Source of the DNA: Candidatus Krumholzibacteriota bacterium
GTDB taxonomy: Bacteria > Krumholzibacteriota > Krumholzibacteriia > Krumholzibacteriales > Krumholzibacteriaceae
Assembly: GCA_030609325.1 (NCBI GenBank)
Contig: JAUWCL010000017.1
Location: 1 to 64,000 of the forward strand
Reading direction: 5' to 3'
Length of the DNA stretch: 64,000 bases
A program made the translations under genes and the position numbers. The notes below the pieces were generated by a model that did no database searches, was not told the origin of the DNA, and saw nothing but the letters and a program-made list of their open reading frames with translations. Below, in pieces: positions 32,744 through 40,103 of this stretch (position 1 is the stretch's first letter; every line of letters begins with the position of its first letter).

Positions 32744-34111
32744 TTACCTCTTGGAGTCAGGGAAACTCGCCAGCACCTGACATCCAAGCGTCTCCTCGGC
32801 CTCGGCCACGTTCTTGATCGAGTGGTCGAGATTATCGACAAAAAACGCAAATCCCAACGCTACGACCAGACTGAACATGGGCCCGAGAGCTATCCTCACG
32901 TAATCTCTCGTCTTTTTCCGGTATCCGTGCGACGCGGGCGAAAGGATAGTGACGTTCCACTCCGGATTGCTCGCCACCGATATCTTCGCGCTCATATGCT
33001 GCTGCGAGAGATCTTCGAACTGGGTCTCGGCCTGGGCAAGATCGATATTGACCCGGTGGAATTCGATCTCTTTCCCGGGAAATGCTTTCTTCTCGAGATT
33101 GAGCCTCGCAACCATGCCGGCAAGAGATTCTTCTTTTGTCCTCAGTATGTCGAGGTTCGCCAGGCCGACCGTCGTGAACGATTTGATCTCCTTGTCCATG
33201 TAGTAGTAGAGATCCTCGATCTGCCTGCGGACCTGCTTGAGGTCCTTGTGAGCCGCCGTATACTTCACGGCCAGCTCCGATTCCCTGAGGCGCATGTCCA
33301 TCAGCTTGTCGGCGTACCTCTCGATTGCCGTCTGCTTCAAGGCTTCCTGCGTCAGAGTGTTGGACAGCGCAGCCTGCTCGTCGATATCTAGATCCCGGAA
33401 GCTTTCGAGCTTCTTGATTATCTCTTCCTTCTCCCTGATCTCGTTGCGGACTTCCTCGAGCTCGATCAGATATCTGTCAAATCTGTCCAGTATCGAACGC
33501 TGCTGGTGCTTCAGGTCGACGATACCCCACTCGGTCCCAAGCCGGGTCTTCCTCTCCCGCAGGTGATCTATCCTTCCCTGCAGGCCGGCCAGTTCCTCCA
33601 TGAAGAAATCTTCCATTTCGGGGGGAGTCCTCACGTTGAGATAGTATTCCTTGTACGAATTGAGGACCGCGTCGACCGCGACCCTGCAGAAGACGGGATC
33701 GCTCGAAACATATGCAACCCACAGTACGTTCGACGTGCCGACGACACCGGACCCGACCCTGCCCACGTGCAGTCTTTCATCGCTTGAATAATCCTCGGGG
33801 AACAGATCTTCGATCAGCTCCCGCGCTCTGCCGACAACGACCTCGGACTTGATCATCTCGATCTGCGAGGCGATCTCCTCTTCCCAGGTCAGTACCCTAA
33901 CATAGGGATTGAAGACACCGGTGGCCTCCCCGCGCTGGACCATGAGCCTGCCTGTCGACTCGTAGACAGCCGGCTCTTTCATGTTCAGTATAAAGACTAT
34001 TACGGTGGCCACGACCACGATGCCGAGGATGATCCATTTCCTGCGGAAAATGACCTCGATGAAATCCTTGACGGTCGATTCCTTGCTTGTCGTCAGGCTC
34101 TTTTCGGCCAT
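32744..34111 (-). CDS. Wzz/GumC-type polysaccharide co-polymerase
   Basis: A 455-residue inner-membrane protein. A first transmembrane helix (WIILGIVVVATVIVFILNM, about residues 30-48) and a second near the C terminus (MFSLVVALGFAFFVDNL, about 412-428) enclose a large periplasmic region with long coiled-coil segments between about 165 and 350 (LAGLQGRIDHLRERKTRLG, LEEVRNEIREKEEIIKKLES). This controls chain length and links the polymerase to the Wza-like pore. The C-terminal cytoplasmic kinase domain of GumC-like fusions is absent; the separate CpsD-like gene two positions downstream probably takes that part. Confidence 0.88.
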   Translation of the reverse strand: MAEKSLTTSKESTVKDFIEVIFRRKWIILGIVVVATVIVFILNMKEPAVYESTGRLMVQRGEATGVFNPYVRVLTWEEEIASQIEMIKSEVVVGRARELIEDLFPEDYSSDERLHVGRVGSGVVGTSNVLWVAYVSSDPVFCRVAVDAVLNSYKEYYLNVRTPPEMEDFFMEELAGLQGRIDHLRERKTRLGTEWGIVDLKHQQRSILDRFDRYLIELEEVRNEIREKEEIIKKLESFRDLDIDEQAALSNTLTQEALKQTAIERYADKLMDMRLRESELAVKYTAAHKDLKQVRRQIEDLYYYMDKEIKSFTTVGLANLDILRTKEESLAGMVARLNLEKKAFPGKEIEFHRVNIDLAQAETQFEDLSQQHMSAKISVASNPEWNVTILSPASHGYRKKTRDYVRIALGPMFSLVVALGFAFFVDNLDHSIKNVAEAEETLGCQVLASFPDSKR

Positions 34112-34115
34112 ACCG

Positions 34116-34910
34116 CTACCTCAAAGTTCTCGCGTAATATTCGTACACGACCCCGGCGTTTGCGATCTGCCAGCCCTTCAGATAAATATCCATGGGTCTC
34201 CCGACAACGTCCCACAGTCTGTCGATGAACTGCTCGGTGGTCGCTATCCTCGACTTGGGCACGAATACGATGTCAAAGGGCTCCAGTGGTACATCAAGCG
34301 AAAAATCGTTCTTGGTCAATATCGCGTCGATGTTTACCTCTATTCCGACAATGTGATTCTCCGTAACGCGTCTTATGATCAGTACGTTGCTCTTGCGCGC
34401 GTCGTCCGTGTAGCCGTTCCCGACGGCAAGCGCCTGCATCAGTGTCATGTTGCGGATATATTCGTAGCCTCCCGGATTGTCCACCTCACCTAGAACATAG
34501 ACATTCTGCGGCTGGAAGTCCTTCACAATCACAGTAATATAGGGGTCGACGATGATCTCGGAGAATTTCTCGGTCAGTACGGTGTCGAGACGGGCGGGAG
34601 TCATGCCGGCTATGAACATCTCTCCGGCATATGGATATGTTATTCTACCGTCAGGCAGTACCTTCAGACCTTCCCTGGAATACTTGTTCTCGTAGAGAAA
34701 TATCACGTCGAGGACATCGCCGTAGCCGATATAATAACTTTCGGCTTCAGGAGCGGCCGGAACGCTGTCGGGATCAAGGTCCGACCAGAAGATTTCGCCG
34801 TCGATCTGATCACAGACGCGGCTTCCGCCGGCTCTGCAACCGGACAGGACGAGCGCGATCAGCGCAAGAACAGCTAATGTGATGTAAATACGAGTTTTTC
34901 GACCCTTCAT
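34116..34910 (-). CDS. Wza-family polysaccharide export lipoprotein
   Basis: A 264-residue outer-membrane export protein. The signal peptide ends in a lipobox (LVLSGC, acylated Cys near residue 25). The export domain starts at YYIGYGDVLDVIFLYEN, and an SLBB-type region follows (VYVLGEVDNPGGYEYIRNMT). It should form the outer-membrane channel for the exopolysaccharide, coupled to the Wzz-like protein, whose gene starts 4 bases later. The TTGACA at 34991-34996 may provide an internal promoter for this gene. Confidence 0.9.
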   Translation of the reverse strand: MKGRKTRIYITLAVLALIALVLSGCRAGGSRVCDQIDGEIFWSDLDPDSVPAAPEAESYYIGYGDVLDVIFLYENKYSREGLKVLPDGRITYPYAGEMFIAGMTPARLDTVLTEKFSEIIVDPYITVIVKDFQPQNVYVLGEVDNPGGYEYIRNMTLMQALAVGNGYTDDARKSNVLIIRRVTENHIVGIEVNIDAILTKNDFSLDVPLEPFDIVFVPKSRIATTEQFIDRLWDVVGRPMDIYLKGWQIANAGVVYEYYARTLR

Positions 34911-34967
34911 CGTATCGACCCCTGTATAAGGCCCCGCCGGAACACCTGAACCTGGTTAACCGGCGAG

Positions 34968-34996
34968 AAGCTAACCCCTTAGACACAATATGTCAA
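34968..34996 (-). promoter_or_regulatory. Possible internal promoter before the Wza-like gene
   Basis: On the minus strand a perfect TTGACA (34991-34996) is followed after 17 bases by TAGCTT (34968-34973). The -10 is weak, so this is tentative. It would give a 5' leader of about 50 bases. Confidence 0.33.
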
Positions 34997-35031
34997 ACAC
35001 GTTTTAGCGCAAGAATGATGCCAGGCCAGAA

Positions 35032-35727
35032 TCAATAGGCCCCTTTCCTGGCTATCACGGCTGGGATGGTTTTGAGCATGATCTTCATATCCGTGACGAG
35101 GCTTCTGTTGCGGATATATTCCAGATCGAGTCTCATCCACTCCTGGAATCCGATATGGCTCCTACCGGCGATCTGCCAGTAGCATGTGATTCCTGGAGTT
35201 ACATCCAATCGTTTTCTCTGCCAGGGAAGGTACTGTGAGACCTCAAATGGGAGATTGGGACGCGGACCTACGATACTCATGTCGCCCTTGAGCACGTTGA
35301 GCAGCTGTGGGAGTTCATCGAAGCTCGACCGTCTGAGGAACCTGCCCGTGCCAGTGACCCTGGGATCCTCCTTCAGCTTGAAAACGGGCCCGTCTACACC
35401 GCTGAGGGACCTGAGAGACGCTATGACGTTCTCCGCCCCTACATGCATCGAGCGAAACTTGTAAAAATCGAACTCCCGGCCGTCCTTGCCGACCCTCTTC
35501 TGCCTGAAAAGTACGGGGCCGGGAGAATCGAGCTTGATAAGGAGCACTATTATGGGTATCACAGGAAGAAACAGGAGCAGGATCAGTGAAGCGACGGCGA
35601 TGTCCGTAAATCTCTTGAAGATGCCGAAGATCCTCCTTCTCTCGATAGCGGGATTGTCGGCGGGATCTTCGACAATGGAGCTCGCGGGCTCTGTGATAAG
35701 CTCTTTCATTTCGGAGTACCCAGTCAT
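35032..35727 (-). CDS. Second phosphoglycosyl transferase (bacterial sugar transferase)
   Basis: A 231-residue monotopic phosphoglycosyl transferase. The re-entrant hydrophobic segment (IAVASLILLLFLPVIPIIVL) is near residues 46-65, followed by KFRSM, SFDELPQLLNVL (catalytic Asp-Glu), GPRPNLP and TPGITCYWQIAGR. It would start the cluster 2 exopolysaccharide on undecaprenyl phosphate. It is about 30 residues shorter than the copy at 9329-10111 and clearly diverged from it. Its mRNA leader is about 147 bases long and strongly structured, ending in an intrinsic terminator right before the ribosome site, so transcription of the whole downstream cluster may be controlled here. Confidence 0.9.
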   Translation of the reverse strand: MTGYSEMKELITEPASSIVEDPADNPAIERRRIFGIFKRFTDIAVASLILLLFLPVIPIIVLLIKLDSPGPVLFRQKRVGKDGREFDFYKFRSMHVGAENVIASLRSLSGVDGPVFKLKEDPRVTGTGRFLRRSSFDELPQLLNVLKGDMSIVGPRPNLPFEVSQYLPWQRKRLDVTPGITCYWQIAGRSHIGFQEWMRLDLEYIRNRSLVTDMKIMLKTIPAVIARKGAY

Positions 35728-35874
35728 TGCTCCTCCAAAAAACCCGGGTCTGATTCCTCAGCCCAGGTTCCGGCGCATAAAAAAACTGCTGCAGAACTCA
35801 CTTCACGTCAATCGTGCTGTCTTAGCTGAAGTAAATACCTTTAGCAGATTTCTCTGAGTACACCTCCATGTACA
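35728..35874 (-). promoter_or_regulatory. Structured 5' leader with terminator against the ribosome site (attenuator or riboswitch candidate)
   Basis: Reading on the minus strand from the expected start near 35874, these elements follow. A hairpin GUACA/UGUAC lies at 35858-35873. A CAGA-GAAA-UCUG tetraloop hairpin lies at 35845-35856. CUGCU (35843-35847) can pair with AGCAG (35786-35790), which is followed at once by seven U (35779-35785). That pairing encloses a 10-bp stem (35827-35836 with 35796-35805). CUGCU also overlaps the tetraloop hairpin, so the two are mutually exclusive. A second hairpin with six U abuts the SD sequence. I do not recognise a known riboswitch class. Confidence 0.6.
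35737..35767 (-). terminator. Intrinsic terminator inside the leader
   Basis: On the minus strand CCUGGG-CUGA, loop GGAA, UCAG-A-CCCGGG (35743-35767) form a 10-bp stem with one bulged A, followed by six U (35737-35742). The SD sequence GGAGGA (35731-35736) starts directly after the U run, 4 bases from the ATG. Its position argues for attenuation; it could alternatively end transcripts of the upstream DUF3108 operon. Confidence 0.75.
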
Positions 35875-35880
35875 AATAAT

Positions 35881-35910
35881 ATACTATCACGAAATGAGGC
35901 GCGGTGTCAA
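35881..35910 (-). promoter_or_regulatory. Promoter of exopolysaccharide cluster 2
   Basis: On the minus strand TTGACA (35905-35910) and TAGTAT (35881-35886) are 18 bases apart. The expected start of transcription, near 35874, falls exactly at the first hairpin of the leader. The -35 and the six following bases (TTGACACCGCGC) are identical to the promoter at 4258-4286. Confidence 0.65.
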
Positions 35911-35976
35911 CAGATATATTCGGAGTAAATGTTCAGGGTAAAATACCTGATTTCTGGAGTTTTCCCGTTTCCGGAA

Positions 35977-36924
35977 TCATGAGAGCAGGGCCGAGTAGAT
36001 CAGAGGGATAATTATCTCGTGATGGCCGGTAAGCGATATCGCCTCTCCGCCGAAGGCGGCAGGCCTCGAGAGGACATTCTCTCCGGGTCTGTAATGCGAG
36101 GTCATGTCCAGATTGCAGGCGGTTATCCCCTCGAAGCCGGCGCCGAGGTTCCTCGCGACGCTCAGTGCCTTGAGGAATACTTCCGGCAGTATCACGGCGG
36201 AACCGGCGTTTACGATGACACCGCCGTTCTCCCCCAGCGCACACACCCTCGCGGCAAATATCCTGAAATCCCTTGCGGAAAGCTCGCCCCAGAGGGACCC
36301 GTCGAAGCCGGGGTGCTGGACGATGATATCGGTACCGACAGCAACGTGGACGGTGACCGGCACCTTCTCAATCGCGGCCCTCGATGTGATGCTGACGTCC
36401 CTGTAGGGTGCGTCGCTCGCTGCGATGAACCTCCCGACCGCCTCTCCCAGGCCGAGGCCCTCAGCCGCTCCCCTGTCGACCGCATCGAAGAGGAGCCCGG
36501 CAGTTTCCTTCGCGAAACCGAATTCGCCTTTCTCGAGCTGCGCCGGCACATCCTCCGACGTCTTCCCGAAGAATGCCAGTTCGAGGTCGTGGATGATCCC
36601 GGCACCGTTGAGGGCAAGGGCGGTCACGTATCCCTTTTTCATCAGGTCGGCCAGGTAGGGAGACAGGCCGCACTTGATCACGTGGGCGCCGGCCATCCAG
36701 ATCAGCTCGCGTCCCTTCGCCGATCGGGCCCTCCGCATGGCGAGCGTCAGTTTCCTGAGCCGGCTGACCGCCAGCTGGTCGGGCAGCGAATCGAGCCATT
36801 TCCTGAAGGCCTTGCCACCCTTGACGGGGGTCCCCATCATATCGACGGTGACCTTGCTCTCCCTTTCGGAGATCGATGACGTCCTGACCCTGCCGAGATC
36901 GACTTCTTCGTATCCGCTTCCCAT
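35977..36924 (-). CDS. Deoxyhypusine-synthase-like protein without the usual lysine
   Basis: A 315-residue protein whose core resembles deoxyhypusine synthase: AGAHVIKCGLSPYLADLM (about residues 79-96) and LNGAGIIHDLELAFFGKTSE (about 104-123) match the NAD-binding and substrate loops of that fold. In deoxyhypusine synthase a lysine near the C terminus carries the butylamine intermediate. Here the last 40 residues (after HYRPGENVLSRP) contain no lysine. Bacteria also lack eIF5A, so another reaction is likely, perhaps on a polyamine or another amine; this is inference. It overlaps the DUF3108 gene by one base (TGATG), implying a functional pair. Confidence 0.6.
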   Translation of the reverse strand: MGSGYEEVDLGRVRTSSISERESKVTVDMMGTPVKGGKAFRKWLDSLPDQLAVSRLRKLTLAMRRARSAKGRELIWMAGAHVIKCGLSPYLADLMKKGYVTALALNGAGIIHDLELAFFGKTSEDVPAQLEKGEFGFAKETAGLLFDAVDRGAAEGLGLGEAVGRFIAASDAPYRDVSITSRAAIEKVPVTVHVAVGTDIIVQHPGFDGSLWGELSARDFRIFAARVCALGENGGVIVNAGSAVILPEVFLKALSVARNLGAGFEGITACNLDMTSHYRPGENVLSRPAAFGGEAISLTGHHEIIIPLIYSALLS

Positions 36925-37811
36925 CAGCGGGATGATCCTTCCGTTTCGAGGATGCGCGGCCCCTCCGAAGCCAGCGTGAATTCCTTCAGCACCGCCTCGA
37001 AAGAGCCCACGACCACCTTCGACCGCATGAGCACGGGCATCCGGACATTATCATCGGTCAGCCATATTGTCAACTTTCCCGTATTCTCGAAGATCGCGCT
37101 CGTTTCGAGAACCGGCTCGATGACGAGGCAGTCGAACTCGCCAGCCTTTACCTCGACCCGCTCCCTGCGCAGCGCCTTTACGAAGATCGGGTAGTTCTTC
37201 CCGTCCGAATGGTTCGCCATCCAGACCGCCTGACCGGGTTCGAGGGGGATCGTCCTCACGTAATAGAGCGCCGAGATGAAATCCTGCGTGTTCGGAGGTA
37301 TGCCGACCTGCCTGTCGGTATATATGGCGATGTGGTTCGCCTGGTCGAAATCGACCTCTTTGTCCCTTCTGAACCTGCCCTCCCTGATGTGCTTCTCGAA
37401 TCTCAGCGAGTAGAGATACTCCTTGTCCATGAACGATTCGTGCCTGTCCCTCACCTTGTAGATCACGTCGAACGTCTTGTTCGTCCTCGCAGTCGATACG
37501 AGATGGTAGGCCTGGCGACCGTCAAGCTCGGCGTCGCTGCGGACCTCGAGTGTCGCGTCGCCGGCGTATATAAGGCCGTACTGGATCGCAAACAGGAGAT
37601 ACTCCCCCTCGCCGAAGTACACCCTGTCTGGCACGGGCTGGACGAGCTCGAAGCCCTCTATCATCCTGTAGCCGTGATCCGAGCCGCTCCTCGTCACCAC
37701 GTGAGCTGTTTCCTGAGCACGGACAGCGCCCGAAAAATGACCGGATAAGAGGACAACAAGTGTCAGCAGGAGGATAATCTGGCTCTTGCTCTTCTTGCAG
37801 TCCATTATCAT
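36924..37811 (-). CDS. DUF3108 secreted protein
   Basis: A 295-residue protein with an N-terminal signal peptide (hydrophobic IILLLTLVVLLSGHFSGAV, then VRAQ) and no lipobox, so probably periplasmic. Signatures such as GEYLLFAIQYGLIYAGDATLEV and YKVRDRHESFMDKEYLYSL match DUF3108, a family of all-beta periplasmic proteins often linked to envelope biogenesis. The ATG at 37811 follows TAGGAGA; a second in-frame ATG two codons later is possible. It leads a two-gene operon with the deoxyhypusine-synthase-like gene. Confidence 0.83.
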   Translation of the reverse strand: MIMDCKKSKSQIILLLTLVVLLSGHFSGAVRAQETAHVVTRSGSDHGYRMIEGFELVQPVPDRVYFGEGEYLLFAIQYGLIYAGDATLEVRSDAELDGRQAYHLVSTARTNKTFDVIYKVRDRHESFMDKEYLYSLRFEKHIREGRFRRDKEVDFDQANHIAIYTDRQVGIPPNTQDFISALYYVRTIPLEPGQAVWMANHSDGKNYPIFVKALRRERVEVKAGEFDCLVIEPVLETSAIFENTGKLTIWLTDDNVRMPVLMRSKVVVGSFEAVLKEFTLASEGPRILETEGSSR

Positions 37812-37876
37812 AACATTCTCCTAACATCTAATCACCAGATAAGTTAACGGCTTGTACGACAATCCGCCATCCGGCG

Positions 37877-37905
37877 ATTACAGATCCGGATATCTGTTAT
37901 TGCAA
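37877..37905 (-). promoter_or_regulatory. Promoter candidate with an overlapping palindrome for the DUF3108 operon
   Basis: On the minus strand TTGCAA (37900-37905), 17 bases, then TGTAAT (37877-37882). A palindrome CAGATCCGGATATCTG (37881-37896, arms CAGAT/ATCTG) overlaps the -10 edge and the spacer, a usual place for a repressor operator. Confidence 0.5.
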
Positions 37906-37920
37906 GCGCCGTGCTCGAAA

Positions 37921-39009
37921 TCACTCACCGCCGCTATCCTCTGCGAGCACCCTGGCGTATACATCGAGGGTCCCGTCCACCATCCTCTCTACATCGAACA
38001 GACGGACTCTTTCCGCAGCCCTCGAGGAGTATTCCTCTCTCACTGTACGGTCGGCGGCGAGACTCCCGAGCACATCGGCCAGCCCTTCCGGATCTCCAGG
38101 CTCGAAGAGAGCGGCCGCGTCTTCCCCGGTCACCTCCGGGATCCCTCCGGCCCTGCTCGCAACGCAGGGCAGTCCCGCTGCCATCGCCGCCATCAGCCCG
38201 GTCGACAGGCCCTCCTCGAGAGAGGGCAACACGTATATATCGAGAGCCTTGAGAAACAACTCCAGGGGGAGATCGTCTCCGGTACGGAAAATCCCCGTAT
38301 CCAGCCCGCGCTTCGATGCTTCGGCGACGATCGATCTTTCGAGCCTTCCCCTGCCGGCCAGGACGAAACGCATCCGCACGCCTCTCGATTCGAGGATCGC
38401 ACCAGCCTTGAGCAGGACTGCGTGCCCCTTCTCCTCCTCGAAGGCCGCCACCGTCCCGGCAAGAAGACGCTCCCCTTTCACCCCAAGTCTCTTCCTCGTA
38501 TCCGGATCCCTGACTGCCGATCCGAATCTCGCAATGTCTATACCGCTGTGGACGATCGTCATCTTCTCATCGGTGACCCCCCTGAGCCGAAGGCTCCCGG
38601 CCGCCGCTTCCGATATCGGGATGTAGTGCGCTACTCCCTTTCCGTATTTCAGGGCGGATGCGGGTCCCCTGCCGCCACCAAACGCGGTCCTCCTGCTCAC
38701 GACGAGAGGCACCAGCCCGGCGCACGCGGCCAGTGCGTGGGTGTGAGCCTTCGAGGTCTGGGCGTGGACGATGTCGGGGCCCCATCGGGAGATGAATGTC
38801 CTCAGATGAAGGGGCGTTGTAAAAGGAGGCGTCTCGAAGCGGGCCTCCAGCGATTCGCTGTCTGCGGGGAGCGCCGCCGCCAGCTCCGAGCCGTTACGAA
38901 CGGCGAAGGCCGTCTCGACGCCGTGGCTGCGAAGCCGCAGTCCCAGCTCGAGGGTCTGGCTCTCTCCTCCGCGCATCGTCTTCGCACTGTTTACGAGCAG
39001 TACTTTCAC
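37921..39009 (-). CDS. Glycosyltransferase family 4
   Basis: A 362-residue GT-B transferase. It starts GTG at 39009 with VKVLLVNSAKTMRGGESQTL, overlapping the upstream gene by 4 bases (GTGA), with GGAGGGTGGAG before the start; the in-frame extension upstream has no features. The donor site reads LPSLEEGLSTGLMAAMAAGL, with the first conserved Glu kept and the second replaced by Ala (LMAAM), which is unusual for GT4. It is the last gene of the LPS-core run and probably extends the outer core. Confidence 0.82.
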   Translation of the reverse strand: MKVLLVNSAKTMRGGESQTLELGLRLRSHGVETAFAVRNGSELAAALPADSESLEARFETPPFTTPLHLRTFISRWGPDIVHAQTSKAHTHALAACAGLVPLVVSRRTAFGGGRGPASALKYGKGVAHYIPISEAAAGSLRLRGVTDEKMTIVHSGIDIARFGSAVRDPDTRKRLGVKGERLLAGTVAAFEEEKGHAVLLKAGAILESRGVRMRFVLAGRGRLERSIVAEASKRGLDTGIFRTGDDLPLELFLKALDIYVLPSLEEGLSTGLMAAMAAGLPCVASRAGGIPEVTGEDAAALFEPGDPEGLADVLGSLAADRTVREEYSSRAAERVRLFDVERMVDGTLDVYARVLAEDSGGE

Positions 39010-40103
39010 CCTCCACCCTCCGGTCCTAGAATACCGAGCAGCCTGGCGGCCACCTTTTCCGGATTGTATTCCTCCCTGACCAGCCGTCCTCCCCCTTCGG
39101 CGACGGACGCGGCAAACCGCCTGTCGTCCCTCAAACGCTTCAGTTCTCCTGCAAGCATCACCGCATCCCCCTGCGGAACGCATACGAGGTGCTCTCCCGG
39201 AGTGAAGATCTCCCTGATTGCGGGAGTATCGGCCGTCACTACGGGCCGGCCGCATGCCATCGACTGATATACCTTGTTCGGGATGACCATCCCTGTCTTG
39301 GGAGTCGTGCCGAAGACCCCGAGAACAGCGTCCGCTTCCGAGATCAGGCCGGGAAGCTCCTTTTCCGGCACGTTTCCAGAGAGTTCGAACCTGTCTCCAC
39401 CTATCCCTTTCGCCCGCCGCCTGAACTCCTCCATCGTCTGCCCGCTCCCGACGATCCTGAACCGGAATCCGTTGTCGAGAAGACGAGCCGCCTCTACTAT
39501 AACATCCGTCCCGTGAAGGGGCAGAAAGGAACCGTAGAAGAGTACGCGAAAAACGCCATCGGGCACCCGCTGGGGGAGTTGCCCGAAAACGGTATCGTCG
39601 TATCCGAGATAGAGGGTCCTCACCTTTCCCTCGTCCACGTCGAATTCACCGACGTAGAATGCGGCATGAGCGTCGGTATCGGCAAGGACCAGATCGGACA
39701 TCTTCATCGTGATCCTGTCGATGTTCCAGTTGTGCCTTGCCTGGGCGGAACCTTCCTCGGCATCGCCGCGATCGAGCACCCTTGTCTCGTACCGCGAGAC
39801 GAGCGGATCGAATATCAGTCCCCTGCGGGGCAAACGCGAGAGCACCCATGCGAGAGGCACGTCCTTGTGCCTGAAATCGGGAACGAACAGAGGCGCGCCG
39901 CGCCCCATCCCGGTCGTAAAAAATCTGGCCAGGAGAAGCGGATAACGAAACACGGCCCGTCTCGAGCCGTCCGCACGGCATAACCGCACGTCGACGCCGA
40001 GCTTCTCGAGCCCCTTCCTGATAATCGTGTTTCTCGGATAATCCGGATCGTAGCCGCCGAAGAACACGATCTCCGTCGGGGGAGTCTTTCTTCCGGCGTT
40101 CAT
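39006..40103 (-). CDS. Glycosyltransferase family 4-like protein
   Basis: A 365-residue GT-B transferase starting MNAGRKTPPTEIVFFGGYDP. The donor-site region, FGTTPKTGMVIPNKVYQSMA, has a lysine- and proline-containing form typical of the subgroup with PNKVYE in place of EGFG. The ATG at 40103 follows GGAGGAAGACAG and overlaps the upstream GT2 stop (ATGA). It belongs to the LPS-core run; sugar specificity unknown. Confidence 0.82.
   Translation of the reverse strand: MNAGRKTPPTEIVFFGGYDPDYPRNTIIRKGLEKLGVDVRLCRADGSRRAVFRYPLLLARFFTTGMGRGAPLFVPDFRHKDVPLAWVLSRLPRRGLIFDPLVSRYETRVLDRGDAEEGSAQARHNWNIDRITMKMSDLVLADTDAHAAFYVGEFDVDEGKVRTLYLGYDDTVFGQLPQRVPDGVFRVLFYGSFLPLHGTDVIVEAARLLDNGFRFRIVGSGQTMEEFRRRAKGIGGDRFELSGNVPEKELPGLISEADAVLGVFGTTPKTGMVIPNKVYQSMACGRPVVTADTPAIREIFTPGEHLVCVPQGDAVMLAGELKRLRDDRRFAASVAEGGGRLVREEYNPEKVAARLLGILGPEGGG

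Noticed and set aside
22439-35727. An exosortase/PEP-CTERM system in exopolysaccharide cluster 2
   Set aside because: The ExeA-like ATPase and CpsD-like protein recall such clusters, but no exosortase and no PEP-CTERM protein is present in the window.
35977-36924. Calling the protein a true deoxyhypusine synthase
   Set aside because: It lacks a lysine in the C-terminal region where the catalytic lysine should be, and bacteria have no eIF5A.
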